This document shows positions 26,097 to 34,703 of a stretch of 48,683 nucleotides of DNA, piece by piece; the stretch's first letter is position 1; every line of letters starts with the position of its first letter. Under the pieces are notes generated by a model. That model was not told the DNA's origin and searched no databases. It saw only the letters and a list, made by a program, of their open reading frames with translations. The stretch covers positions 1-48,683 of the forward strand of contig JALETK010000093.1 in the NCBI GenBank assembly GCA_022781505.1, in the 5' to 3' direction. Source of the stretch: Clostridiales bacterium. Lineage in GTDB: Bacteria > Bacillota > Clostridia > Oscillospirales > Oscillospiraceae. A program made the position numbers and the translations under genes.

Positions 26097-27133
26097 GACA
26101 GATTCCCTCCGGAGGCTCCCTTGGCCCGGCGGGAGACCATCATGTAAATCACCACCGGCGCGCCAAACACCGCCGTCACAGAGCTGATGCTCAGCTCCGT
26201 GGGCGCAAAAACGGTTCTCGCCACCAGGTCGCAAAACAGGCAGAACACCCCGCCCCCCAGAAAGCAGGCGGGCAGGATGACAATGGGCTTTGCCGTGCGG
26301 AACAGGCTCTTCATCAGGTGGGGCACCGCAATGCCCACAAAGGAGATGGGCCCCGCAAAGGCCGTGACGCAGGCGGACAGGACGCTGGACAGGAGAATCA
26401 GGGCCACCCGGAAGGCCTTGATGTTGACACCCATGTTCTGGGCGTAGACCTCACCCATCTGATAGGCCCCGATGGGCTTGGACAGGAGGAAGGCCAGCGC
26501 CACCGTCACCCCCACCACGGCCCCCATCACCGCCACATTGTCCCAGGACATGCCGGAGAAGCTGCCCAGGGACCAGTTGTGCAGGTTCACAATGTTGGAG
26601 TCCTCGGCGAAGGTCACCACAAAGTCCGTGACGGCGGAGCAGATATACCCGATCATGACACCGCAGATCACCAGGATGGACATCTTCCGCACCCGCCGGG
26701 AGATCAGAAGCACAAAGCCCATGGAGATGAGGGACCCCACAAAGGCCGCCAGAATCAGCGCCAGAGACCCGGACACCATCCCCCGGCTGAGGAGGAAAAT
26801 CATGGTGAGGGACACGGTGAGCTTGGCCCCGGAGGAGATGCCCAGAACATAGGGCCCCGCAATGGGATTGGCGAAAAAGGTCTGGAGTAAAAAGCCGGAG
26901 ACGGACAGAGCGCCGCCCAGAATCAGGGCCGCCAAAATCCGGGGCAGGCGGATGCCCCACACAATGCGGTAGTTGGTGTCCCCCTCCCCCAGGCAGACGC
27001 CCCGGAGGATTCGGAAAATCTCCCCCGGGGACAGGTGTACGCTTCCCGCGTTGATATTCCAGACCAGCAAAAGCACCAGCAGAGCCCCCAGCAGCCCGAA
27101 GGCCATGCCGTATCTGGCAGAGGTTTTTTTCAT
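26093..27133 (-). CDS. FecCD-family ABC transporter permease (siderophore/heme/B12 class)
   Basis: This 346-residue membrane protein has about ten hydrophobic segments. It carries the family block IRLPRILAALILGGALSVSG followed by FFANPIAGPYVLGISSGA near residues 65-105. The cytoplasmic coupling loop is GVNIKAFRV, and GPISFVGIAVPHLMKSLF lies in the C-terminal part. FecCD permeases work as homodimers and import Fe-siderophores, heme or cobalamin. It lies 13 bases after the binding-protein gene and overlaps the ATPase gene. The upstream B12 riboswitch favours a corrinoid or cobalt-related substrate. Confidence 0.93.
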   Translation of the reverse strand: MKKTSARYGMAFGLLGALLVLLLVWNINAGSVHLSPGEIFRILRGVCLGEGDTNYRIVWGIRLPRILAALILGGALSVSGFLLQTFFANPIAGPYVLGISSGAKLTVSLTMIFLLSRGMVSGSLALILAAFVGSLISMGFVLLISRRVRKMSILVICGVMIGYICSAVTDFVVTFAEDSNIVNLHNWSLGSFSGMSWDNVAVMGAVVGVTVALAFLLSKPIGAYQMGEVYAQNMGVNIKAFRVALILLSSVLSACVTAFAGPISFVGIAVPHLMKSLFRTAKPIVILPACFLGGGVFCLFCDLVARTVFAPTELSISSVTAVFGAPVVIYMMVSRRAKGASGGNLS

Positions 27134-27146
27134 AATTTCACTCCCG

Positions 27147-28292
27147 TCATTTCAGCCGGTGTAAATAGGTGAGGCTGAGGCTCTCCGGGTCCTCCGCCCG
27201 GAAGATGGCGCTCATATCCTGAATCAGACTGCCAAGGCCCAGGCTCTCCTGAAAGAGGTTCTTCCCGGTGCACCAGACGTTTCCCTCCTGCACGGCCCTG
27301 AAGTCCCCCAGCAGGCTGCTTTTCCCCAGAAGCTCCTCCAGGGTTTGGAGCTCTCCGTCGATGGTGCTGTTATAGATCAGCACGTCCGCGTCCCGGGCAG
27401 CCTCATAAAAGGCCTCCATCTGCATGTTCATGGTGGAGGTGGCGGCGTCATCGGAGGGAATGCCGGACAGGGCGTAGACGCCTCCGGCCAGGTCGATGGA
27501 CTTTGCGATGTAATCCCCGGGCTTGCGCACGTTTACCGCGCCATTGGAGGTGATATAGAAGAAGGCCACAGTCTTTCCCGTGTTCTCCTGCTCCAGAATG
27601 GGGGTGAGCGCCTCCAGCTGCTGCCGGAAATAGGCCTCCGCCGCATCCTCCTTCCCCAGAAGGACGCCATAGAGGCGAATCCACTCCATCCGCCCCAGAG
27701 GGTGGCTCTCGTAGCTGGAGCGCTCCACCAGCACCGGAATGCCGAACCGCTCCAGCTGCTCCTTGACCTCCGGGGTGTGATAGATCATGGTGGACTCCAC
27801 CGCCAGATCGCAGCCCCGGTCCAGAATCCGCTCATAGTCCGGAGCGCTGTACTTCCCGGCATAGGAAATTTTCCCTGCCTCCATGGCCTCCCTTGCCTCC
27901 GGGATGTACCACCCGTCCGCGTCTGTGCCGGAGAGGCTGATGGAATCCAGGGCGTCCAGCTCCCGGAACAGATCCATGGCGGAGGTGGCCACCAGATAGA
28001 TGCTCTGCAGGGGCTGCCGCAGCACCGTGACCCCCTCCGGGATACCGGTGGGAGCTTCTGCGCCCTCGGGAACCACCAGATAGGTGTCCGAGTCTCCGAT
28101 GGTGACCATCCGGTAGCCTCCGGAATAGTTCTCCACGGAAAACTGCTCCGCGTAGGACAGCTCCATGGTTCCCTCGGAGGTCATGGATGCCCAGGTCACG
28201 GCGCCTCCGGCCTGGGTGGCCGCATCCCCGGCGCAGCCCCCCAGACAGAGGGCCGCCAGCAGCAGCGCCAGAAAAAACCATCTCCGCTTCAT
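27147..28292 (-). CDS. ABC transporter substrate-binding lipoprotein, FepB/BtuF class
   Basis: This 381-residue surface lipoprotein has a signal peptide with lipobox CLGGC (Cys20). The two-lobed class III binding fold is suggested by RMVTIGDSDTYLVVP, by SIYLVATSAMDLFRELDALD and by a long linker helix. The LVVPEG-type start differs from classic BtuF, so the ligand may not be cobalamin itself; heme or another tetrapyrrole is possible. The start overlaps the NEAT-like gene by four bases, and the FecCD permease follows 13 bases later. Confidence 0.88.
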   Translation of the reverse strand: MKRRWFFLALLLAALCLGGCAGDAATQAGGAVTWASMTSEGTMELSYAEQFSVENYSGGYRMVTIGDSDTYLVVPEGAEAPTGIPEGVTVLRQPLQSIYLVATSAMDLFRELDALDSISLSGTDADGWYIPEAREAMEAGKISYAGKYSAPDYERILDRGCDLAVESTMIYHTPEVKEQLERFGIPVLVERSSYESHPLGRMEWIRLYGVLLGKEDAAEAYFRQQLEALTPILEQENTGKTVAFFYITSNGAVNVRKPGDYIAKSIDLAGGVYALSGIPSDDAATSTMNMQMEAFYEAARDADVLIYNSTIDGELQTLEELLGKSSLLGDFRAVQEGNVWCTGKNLFQESLGLGSLIQDMSAIFRAEDPESLSLTYLHRLK

Positions 28293-29176
28293 TCCGCTTT
28301 TACAATGGTGGCGGAATCGAAGTACAGGGTGTACTCGATTTCGTGGGGGGTACTCATGGCGGTGGTGTCCGCCAGCACGGGAACCTTCCAGTCAAAGGCC
28401 GCCACGGGAATTTCAAAGGTGGCGTTCCCCTCCGTATTCACGGGGTCGAACTTCTGGTCATTGACCTTCATATAATCATAGTTGGAGCTGCTCCAGACCA
28501 GGGTGGCGTAAGCCTGGCCCCCCTCCACCCGGAGCTTGGCGGGAGATTCCACGGAAGCCTTGCCGGAGCCTCCCTCCAGACGAACCTCCACGGTGTAGCT
28601 GCCGTCCTCCAGGCCCAGGCTCTGGGCCGTGGCAAAGGCGCCGTCCTGAAATGCCTCCATGGGCAGGCTGTCCGCCCGGAACACCAGGGTGCGGTCGTAC
28701 CACAGCTCCTTCTTCTTGCTGTAGGCGGCGCAGGAAATCCCCGCGTCCAGGGCCTCCACGGGCACGGTGAAGCTGTGGGTTCCGTCGGCGGCCTCCTCAT
28801 AGGGGATGTAGGCCTCCTCCCCGGCCTCCGCCGCCGCCTGGGCGGTGCCCATGTACACATGAAGATAGCCGGTGCCGCCCATGTGCATGACGGCGGTCAT
28901 CTCCCCGTTCTCCACCGTCAGCTCACACTGGGTGATGCTGAACATGGAGGAGCTGGAGTCCACGGTGACAGAGTAGGTGCCGTCCTTCAGGGAGCTGCCG
29001 TAGATGGGCGTCATCCACGCCTGCACCACGTCCTCCACCGGGGCCGTGTCTGCGGCAGACGCCACGTTCTGCTCCGGCTCCGTGGTGGGAGCCGTCTCAC
29101 CGGCGCCACAGCCAGCGGTCAGCAGCATGATGGCGGCCAGGGCCAGGAGCATTCCTTTTTTTAAATGATTCATCAT
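28289..29176 (-). CDS. Lipoprotein with two NEAT-like domains
   Basis: This 295-residue protein has a lipobox (LLTAGC, Cys near residue 24). After a Thr/Pro/Glu-rich linker there are two similar beta-rich domains. The first begins DGTYSVTVDSSSSMF (about residue 65) and the second begins DGSYTVEVRLEGGSGKASVE (about residue 180). Both have the 'DG.Y.V...L...S......P..L.V..G..YA...' layout of NEAT domains, which bind heme in Gram-positive surface systems. The usual Tyr-X3-Tyr heme motif is not obvious. The ATG at 29176 is chosen for AGGAGGG six bases upstream. A second ATG follows at once. Ligand is an inference. Confidence 0.7.
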   Translation of the reverse strand: MMNHLKKGMLLALAAIMLLTAGCGAGETAPTTEPEQNVASAADTAPVEDVVQAWMTPIYGSSLKDGTYSVTVDSSSSMFSITQCELTVENGEMTAVMHMGGTGYLHVYMGTAQAAAEAGEEAYIPYEEAADGTHSFTVPVEALDAGISCAAYSKKKELWYDRTLVFRADSLPMEAFQDGAFATAQSLGLEDGSYTVEVRLEGGSGKASVESPAKLRVEGGQAYATLVWSSSNYDYMKVNDQKFDPVNTEGNATFEIPVAAFDWKVPVLADTTAMSTPHEIEYTLYFDSATIVKAE

Positions 29177-29196
29177 AAAATTCCCTCCTGCACAGG

Positions 29197-29228
29197 GGGC
29201 CGGCCGAAAGCTCCCTTCCGGCCGGCCC
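29197..29228. other. Strong intergenic hairpin in the importer operon
   Basis: GGGCCGGCCG (29197-29206) and CGGCCGGCCC (29219-29228) form a perfect ten-base stem with a 12-base loop, between the exported CbiK gene and the NEAT-like gene. There is no T-tract on the minus strand. It is more likely an RNA-stability or processing element that sets the relative expression of the first gene than a terminator. Confidence 0.7.
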
Positions 29229-29250
29229 GAAAATGACAAATTACATTCAA

Positions 29251-30246
29251 TTACTTGTTGAGACTGTCCACAGCCGCCTGAGCGTGCTCCACCAGGAGAT
29301 CCTGGATGGCCTCCAGCTCACCCAGGCCCCGGACCAGGCACTCCACCTCATAACCGGCGTCCGCGAAAATGGTCTTCCAGGAGTCCTCGTCCCCTGCCAT
29401 GTCGTTGTTGGCATGATCACCGGCCACGATCATGAGGGGCTGAAGCACAACCCGCTCGTAGCTCCCCGCCTGGACCGCCGCCAGCACATCCTCCACCGTG
29501 GGAGCGGCCTCCACCGTGCCGATGAAGTAGTTCTCATACCCCAGATCCTTCAGCACCTGCTGCATTTTGGCGTACACGCCGTTGGAGGCGGCCTCGGTGC
29601 CGTGGCCCATGAAGCAGATGGCGGTCTTTCCGTCGTCATAGGCGACGGTGGCCTCCACAATGGCCTTGGCCACAACCTGGAAGTCCTCATCGGAGGTGAG
29701 CAGAGGCTCTCCAATGACCACGGCCTCAAAGGCATCGGAATACTGGGCAACCTCGTTCACCAGGTCGTTGTACTCCAGGCCGTTCATCAGATGGGTGGGC
29801 TGCACCACCAGGGTCTTGACCCCGTTGGCAACCGCCCGGTCCAGGGCCTCGCCCACGTTGTCAATCACCTCGCCGTCCCGGCTCTTCACATGGTCGATGA
29901 TGATCTGGCTGGTAAAGCCCCGGCGCACGGCATATTCGGGGAAAGCGGTCTCCATGGCCGCCTCAATGGCGCCGATGGTCAGGCGGCGGTTGTCATTGTA
30001 GCTGGTGCCGAAGCTCACAACCAGAAGCTCCTTTTCGCCGATGCCGTCCTGGTTCCGGGGATTGTCCAGGGAGGCGTCGCCGGTGTCGTAGTTCTCCTCC
30101 TCGTCCACAGGCTCGCCGGAGGGCTCCGTGGAGGCCGTGGTTCCGGCCGTGGTGTCCTGGGGCTCCTGGCTGCTGCCGCAGCCGGCAAACAGCGCCACAG
30201 CCAAAGCTGCCACCAGCAGCAGGGTTAACAGTTTCTTGATGTTCAT
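29251..30246 (-). CDS. cbiK: CbiK-like anaerobic cobaltochelatase exported as a lipoprotein
   Basis: This 331-residue protein has a signal peptide with lipobox LFAGC (Cys23), then a Thr/Ser/Glu-rich linker to about residue 70. A full class II chelatase domain follows (LLVVSFGTSYNDNRRLTIGA). Both metal-site histidines are kept: CFMGHGTEAASN and IVAGDHANNDMAGD. The chelatase therefore sits outside the membrane. Known exported CbiK (CbiKP of Desulfovibrio) is periplasmic and binds heme. It is the first gene after the cobalamin riboswitch and heads the importer operon. Possible roles are outer-surface metal insertion, tetrapyrrole capture or metal delivery. Confidence 0.88.
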   Translation of the reverse strand: MNIKKLLTLLLVAALAVALFAGCGSSQEPQDTTAGTTASTEPSGEPVDEEENYDTGDASLDNPRNQDGIGEKELLVVSFGTSYNDNRRLTIGAIEAAMETAFPEYAVRRGFTSQIIIDHVKSRDGEVIDNVGEALDRAVANGVKTLVVQPTHLMNGLEYNDLVNEVAQYSDAFEAVVIGEPLLTSDEDFQVVAKAIVEATVAYDDGKTAICFMGHGTEAASNGVYAKMQQVLKDLGYENYFIGTVEAAPTVEDVLAAVQAGSYERVVLQPLMIVAGDHANNDMAGDEDSWKTIFADAGYEVECLVRGLGELEAIQDLLVEHAQAAVDSLNK

Positions 30247-30325
30247 GTTTCAGTTCCTCCTTTTATTTTCCTGATGTATGGTTAATTTTATTACACCAGC
30301 GAAGCAAAGGTACAGGAACCTGGGG

Positions 30326-30359
30326 CGAAAAAACGTGGCCATCCATAGATGACCACGTT
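30326..30359 (-). terminator. Riboswitch expression-platform terminator
   Basis: On the minus strand, AACGTGGTCATC and GATGGCCACGTT form a 12-base stem (one U-G pair) with a TATG loop, followed at once by TTTTTTCG. It lies about 80 bases before the first start codon and is the likely B12-controlled stop. Confidence 0.92.
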
Positions 30360-30590
30360 CGGAATCGCCTGGCGAAACGGTACAATCAAGTCCTCGTGAT
30401 CCGGAGCATAGATGCTATGTTCCCGTACCAGCAGACGGCAGGTTTCCTGACTCATAAGTCCACACGCACCGCAGGTCTTCCCAACAATTGTCAGTGACTG
30501 CCTCCTTCGGCATCAAACGGCGCGCTCGTTATATACAGTGACGAGATCGTACAGGCCTTTCACCTGTTTCCCTTTTACTCTTCCTTCTCC
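30326..30590 (-). promoter_or_regulatory. Cobalamin riboswitch
   Basis: Read on the minus strand, the leader has the conserved order of a B12 riboswitch. GGGAAACAGGTGAAAGGCCT (30572-30553) is followed by CGTCACTGTAT, then a GCCGAAGGAGGCAGTCACTG hairpin region, TTGGGAAG, and the B12 box GAGTCAGGAAACCTGCC (ending near 30438). An expression platform with a terminator follows. It controls the exported CbiK, NEAT-like and FecBCD genes, which should be switched off when cobalamin is plentiful. No second copy is seen ahead of the biosynthetic operon. Confidence 0.95.
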
Positions 30591-30631
30591 AAAAAAGAAA
30601 GAAGGCACCGGCTGCTTATTCAGTTGTCTTG

Positions 30632-30660
30632 ATTATATCACAGGCCCGGAGCAATTGCAA
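30632..30660 (-). promoter_or_regulatory. Promoter of the riboswitch/importer operon
   Basis: Minus strand TTGCAA (30660-30655), a 17-base spacer and TATAAT (30637-30632). Transcription would start near 30625, about 35 bases before the first conserved riboswitch block. It begins right after the M20 gene stop at 30674. Confidence 0.82.
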
Positions 30661-30673
30661 CCTCCGGATGAAA

Positions 30674-31894
30674 TTATTTATGCTCCTCCAGCCACCGCAG
30701 GGCCATGTAGGCATAGACGGCGCTGCCTGTGGGCAGGGCGCTTTCGTCGAACTTCACCATGGGATGGTGCTGGGGATATTGGTAGCCCTTCTCCGGCTGT
30801 CCCGCGGCCAGGGCCAGCATGAGGGAGGGCACCTGCTGGCTGACATAGGCGAAGTCCTCGGAGCCTGCGGATTTGGAGCCGCCCCCGCCCATGGCGCTGA
30901 GCTCCGCCACGGTGAAGGCCCCCTCCTTCCCCAGAAGCTCCTTGGCGTACCGCCCGGCGCACTCCGACAGGGCCCCGTCATTCACCAGGGTGGGGCAGCC
31001 GCTGCCAAAGGTCACAGTAGCCCTGGCCCGGAAGGCCCGGGCGGTGTACTCCGAAATCTCCGTCAGGCGGCTTTTGATGAAGGCCCGGCTCTCCTCGTCA
31101 AAGGTGCGGATGCTTCCCCCCATGGTGGCGGCGTCGGGAATGGCGTTGGCCGCCGTGCCGGCGCTCATGGTGCCGATGGTGAGCACCGCCCGCTCGCCCA
31201 TAGCCAGCTCTCTGGCGTTGATCTCCTGCAGGGCGATGAGGATGTGGGCCGCCGCCGTCAGGGGGTCCACCCCGTTGTTTGGCATGGAGCCGTGGCAGCC
31301 CTTGCCCTGAACCCGGATCTCAAAATAGTCCGCCGCAGGGGCGCTGACGCCGGGGGCGGAGACCACCACGGTGCCGGGCCGGAAGGGCATCCCCGCCATG
31401 ACGTGAATCATCAGGGCGGCGTCCACCTTGGGGTTCTCCAGAAGGCCCGCCTGGAGCATGTCCTGAGAGCCCTCGAAAATCTCCTCCGCCGGCTGGAACA
31501 TGAGCTTCACCGTGCCGCAAATCTCCTCCTCGTGGGCCTTCAGAAGCCTCACAGCCCCCAGGAGCATGGCGGTGTGCAGGTCGTGGCCGCAGGCGTGCAT
31601 GTTCCCGTTCCGGGCGGCGAAATCCACCTCCGCCTCCTCCCGGATGGGAAGGGCGTCCATGTCCGCCCGGAGGAGGAACACCTTGCCGGGCTTTTTGCCG
31701 CCCACCAATGCCACCAGCCCGGCCCGGCCGCAGTCCCTGGGCTCCAGGCCCATGGCGGTCAGCTCCTCCTTCACAAAGGCCAGGGTGTCCTCAATCTGAA
31801 AGCCGGTTCCGGGGTGCCGGTGCAGCCACCGCCGCTCCTGCAAAACCGTCTCCCGCAGCGCCTCCGCCTCCAGGCGGAATTCTTCCGTATTCAT
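30674..31894 (-). CDS. M20 family amidohydrolase (N-acyl-amino-acid / hippurate hydrolase type)
   Basis: This 406-residue cytoplasmic metallopeptidase has the metal motifs of the M20D group: NMHACGHDLHTAMLLGA, MFQPAEEIFEGSQDML and a late histidine region (YPQHHPMVKFDE). RRWLHRHPGTGFQ near the N-terminus is typical of amidohydrolases that cleave N-acyl or indole-amino-acid conjugates. The ATG at 31894 follows AAAGGAG by eight bases; a TTG six codons upstream lies on that site. It is transcribed alone, divergently from asnS. Exact substrate cannot be told. Confidence 0.92.
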   Translation of the reverse strand: MNTEEFRLEAEALRETVLQERRWLHRHPGTGFQIEDTLAFVKEELTAMGLEPRDCGRAGLVALVGGKKPGKVFLLRADMDALPIREEAEVDFAARNGNMHACGHDLHTAMLLGAVRLLKAHEEEICGTVKLMFQPAEEIFEGSQDMLQAGLLENPKVDAALMIHVMAGMPFRPGTVVVSAPGVSAPAADYFEIRVQGKGCHGSMPNNGVDPLTAAAHILIALQEINARELAMGERAVLTIGTMSAGTAANAIPDAATMGGSIRTFDEESRAFIKSRLTEISEYTARAFRARATVTFGSGCPTLVNDGALSECAGRYAKELLGKEGAFTVAELSAMGGGGSKSAGSEDFAYVSQQVPSLMLALAAGQPEKGYQYPQHHPMVKFDESALPTGSAVYAYMALRWLEEHK

Positions 31895-31932
31895 AGAGAA
31901 GTCTCCTTTCAACCGGATGGGGGTTTTTTCCT

Positions 31933-31961
31933 ATTATATACCCATTCTCCAGAGAAATCCA
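31933..31961 (-). promoter_or_regulatory. Likely promoter of the M20 gene
   Basis: A perfect TATAAT (31938-31933, minus strand) lies about 40 bases before the start codon. The -35 position (31961-31956, TGGATT) is poor. Confidence 0.5.
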
Positions 31962-31988
31962 CCGGTTTTTTGGAATAATCCGGAGACA

Positions 31989-32044
31989 GGGGGAATTGGA
32001 ATCCACAGATTCCGTCCCCCCGGAGAATTTTTTGAAAATTCTCC
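31989..32044. other. Two adjacent hairpins between divergent M20 and asnS promoters
   Basis: The first hairpin pairs GGGGG...GGAATC with GATTCC...CCCCC (31989-32021). The second is GGAGAATTTT / AAAATTCTCC, a perfect ten-base stem with a TTG loop (32022-32044). They lie upstream of both predicted transcription starts, so they are not part of either message as drawn. Operator sites or a leftover terminator are possible. Confidence 0.6.
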
Positions 32045-32054
32045 CACCCGGCAC

Positions 32055-32083
32055 TTGTAAAATGGGACTTTTTGACGTATACT
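32055..32083 (+). promoter_or_regulatory. Sigma-A promoter of asnS
   Basis: TTGTAA (32055-32060), a 17-base spacer and TATACT (32078-32083), 38 bases before the start codon. The short leader leaves no room for a T-box. Confidence 0.78.
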
Positions 32084-32121
32084 CTTTCTCAGAGTTTCAA
32101 GCAAAGAGAGGTTTATTTCTC

Positions 32122-33513
<1,392 letters not shown>

Positions 33514-33528
33514 GCGAAGTTTTTCCAT

Positions 33529-33567
33529 GCGGCAGCGCCGGTTTTTGGCGCTGCCGCAGATTTTCTC
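33529..33567 (+). terminator. Rho-independent terminator of asnS
   Basis: GCGGCAGCGCC and GGCGCTGCCGC form a perfect 11-base stem with a GTTTTT loop, followed by ATTTTCTC. It begins 16 bases after the asnS stop. Confidence 0.9.
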
Positions 33568-33612
33568 TTGACAAACGGAACAAATCCGGGTAATATAGAC
33601 TATATATGTAGA
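33568..33612 (+). promoter_or_regulatory. Promoter and probable operator of the orphan BlaI gene
   Basis: TTGACA (33568-33573), a 17-base spacer and TAATAT (33591-33596). Just downstream, at the transcription start, CTATATATGTAG (33600-33611) is an imperfect dyad with a TATGTAG half-site resembling the TACATATGTA core recognised by BlaI-type repressors, suggesting self-repression. Confidence 0.65.
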
Positions 33613-33630
33613 ACATAAGGAGGCTTGTTT

Positions 33631-33990
33631 ATGCGTCTGCCGGAATCTGACCGCAGTGTGATGGAAGCGTTTTGGGAGCGCGGCCCCATGACCGCCAAGG
33701 AGGCGGCAAAGCTCCTGGGAGAGCGGCTGGGCTGGAGCAAAACCACCACCTACACCATGCTCACCCGCTGTGTCAACAAGGGCTATCTCTCCCGGTCGGA
33801 GCCTCATTTCCTGTGCACCCCCGTCCTCACCAAGGAGCAGGTGTCCCGGATGGAGACCGAGGATCTGCTTCAGCACAATTACAATGGCTCTGCGGATCTC
33901 CTGGTGGCAGCCCTGGTGGACCGGAAGCTGCTGAGCGCCAAGGAAATCAAGAAGCTGTACGAATATCTGCAGCAAATGGAGGAAGCCTGA
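33631..33990 (+). CDS. Orphan BlaI/MecI-family transcriptional repressor
   Basis: This 119-residue DNA-binding protein has the family start RLPESDRSVMEAFWERGPMT. The winged helix carries GWSKTTTYTMLTRCVNKGYL as recognition helix and wing. The C-terminal dimer helices include LVAALVDRKLLSAKEIKKL. ATG at 33631 follows AAGGAGG; a TTG two codons earlier is less likely. Unlike the second BlaI gene at 36259, no BlaR1-type sensor follows; a strong terminator does. Its targets may be its own promoter and distant genes. Confidence 0.9.
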   Translation: MRLPESDRSVMEAFWERGPMTAKEAAKLLGERLGWSKTTTYTMLTRCVNKGYLSRSEPHFLCTPVLTKEQVSRMETEDLLQHNYNGSADLLVAALVDRKLLSAKEIKKLYEYLQQMEEA

Positions 33991-33997
33991 CCGCTTC

Positions 33998-34048
33998 CGC
34001 CCCGGGGTTGTCTCAAAACTTGTTTTGAGACAACCCCGGGGCGTTTTT
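33998..34048 (+). terminator. Very strong rho-independent terminator
   Basis: A perfect 21-base stem runs from CGCCCCGGGGTTGTCTCAAAA to its complement ending at 34043, with a short CTTG loop, then TTTTT. It starts eight bases after the BlaI stop. A second perfect hairpin (GAAAGGGGC / GCCCCTTTC, 34088-34110) follows without a T-tract. Confidence 0.95.
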
Positions 34049-34168
34049 CCATACCAAAGAGGTTTGGAAAAACGTTTGATTGAACGGGAAAGGGGCCCTT
34101 TGCCCCTTTCACACTTTCCCCGCTGCTCTATATCGCTAATTATTTCTCCTATTTTTCCTGGTACAGCG

Positions 34169-34196
34169 GTATATGAGGCAGCCCTGTTTTATGATT
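34169..34196 (+). promoter_or_regulatory. Possible sigma-G-like promoter of spoVAC
   Basis: GTATA at 34169-34173, a 16-base gap and TATGATT at 34190-34196 partly match the forespore sigma-G pattern (GHATR, then CATNHTA). No sigma-A promoter is seen before spoVAC. The match is weak. Confidence 0.3.
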
Positions 34197-34256
34197 AGTT
34201 TCCACGTTTTTGCTCAAACTATGGGAAAGCCCATTGGAGTGAGGGAGGAAAAATCC

Positions 34257-34703
34257 ATGAATATGAATCCAAAGCAATACAATGCCTATGTAAAAAAGCT
34301 GGGCCCCAAGTCCCCCATTGTGAAAGACTGCCTGAACGCCTTCTGGATCGGGGGCCTCATCTGCGTCCTGGGTCAGCTGATTCAGAACGGATACGCCGGG
34401 GCGGGCCTTGACAAAGAGGCCGCCGGAACCGCAACATCCATGAGCCTGGTGCTTCTGTCCGTGCTCCTCACAGGCTTCAGCCTGTATGACGACCTGGCCA
34501 AGGTAGCGGGGGCCGGAACCCTGGTACCCATCACCGGCTTTGCCAACTCCATCGCCGCCCCGGCCATTGAGTTTAAGAGCGAGGGCATCGTAACCGGCAC
34601 CTGCGTCAAGCTCTTCTCCATCGCCGGCCCCGTCCTGGTCTTCGGCACCACCGCCAGCGTGGTTTACGGGCTGCTCTACTGGGTCTATACACTATTGTGG
34701 TAA
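34257..34703 (+). CDS. spoVAC: Stage V sporulation protein AC
   Basis: This 148-residue membrane protein has four hydrophobic segments. The family start is NAYVKKLGPKSPIVKDCLNA, followed by FWIGGLICVLGQLI and YDDLAKVAGAGTLVPITGFAN. SpoVAC is part of the spore inner-membrane channel that moves dipicolinic acid and acts in germination. The ATG at 34257 follows GGGAGG by ten bases; the 28-codon upstream extension is not conserved in type. spoVAD and spoVAE, its usual partners, are not adjacent. Its presence argues for a spore former. Confidence 0.92.
   Translation: MNMNPKQYNAYVKKLGPKSPIVKDCLNAFWIGGLICVLGQLIQNGYAGAGLDKEAAGTATSMSLVLLSVLLTGFSLYDDLAKVAGAGTLVPITGFANSIAAPAIEFKSEGIVTGTCVKLFSIAGPVLVFGTTASVVYGLLYWVYTLLW

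Noticed and set aside
31895-32121. T-box leader for asnS
   Set aside because: No specifier-loop or T-box consensus (AGGGTGGNACCGCG type) is present, and the likely transcription start is only about 30 bases from the ATG.
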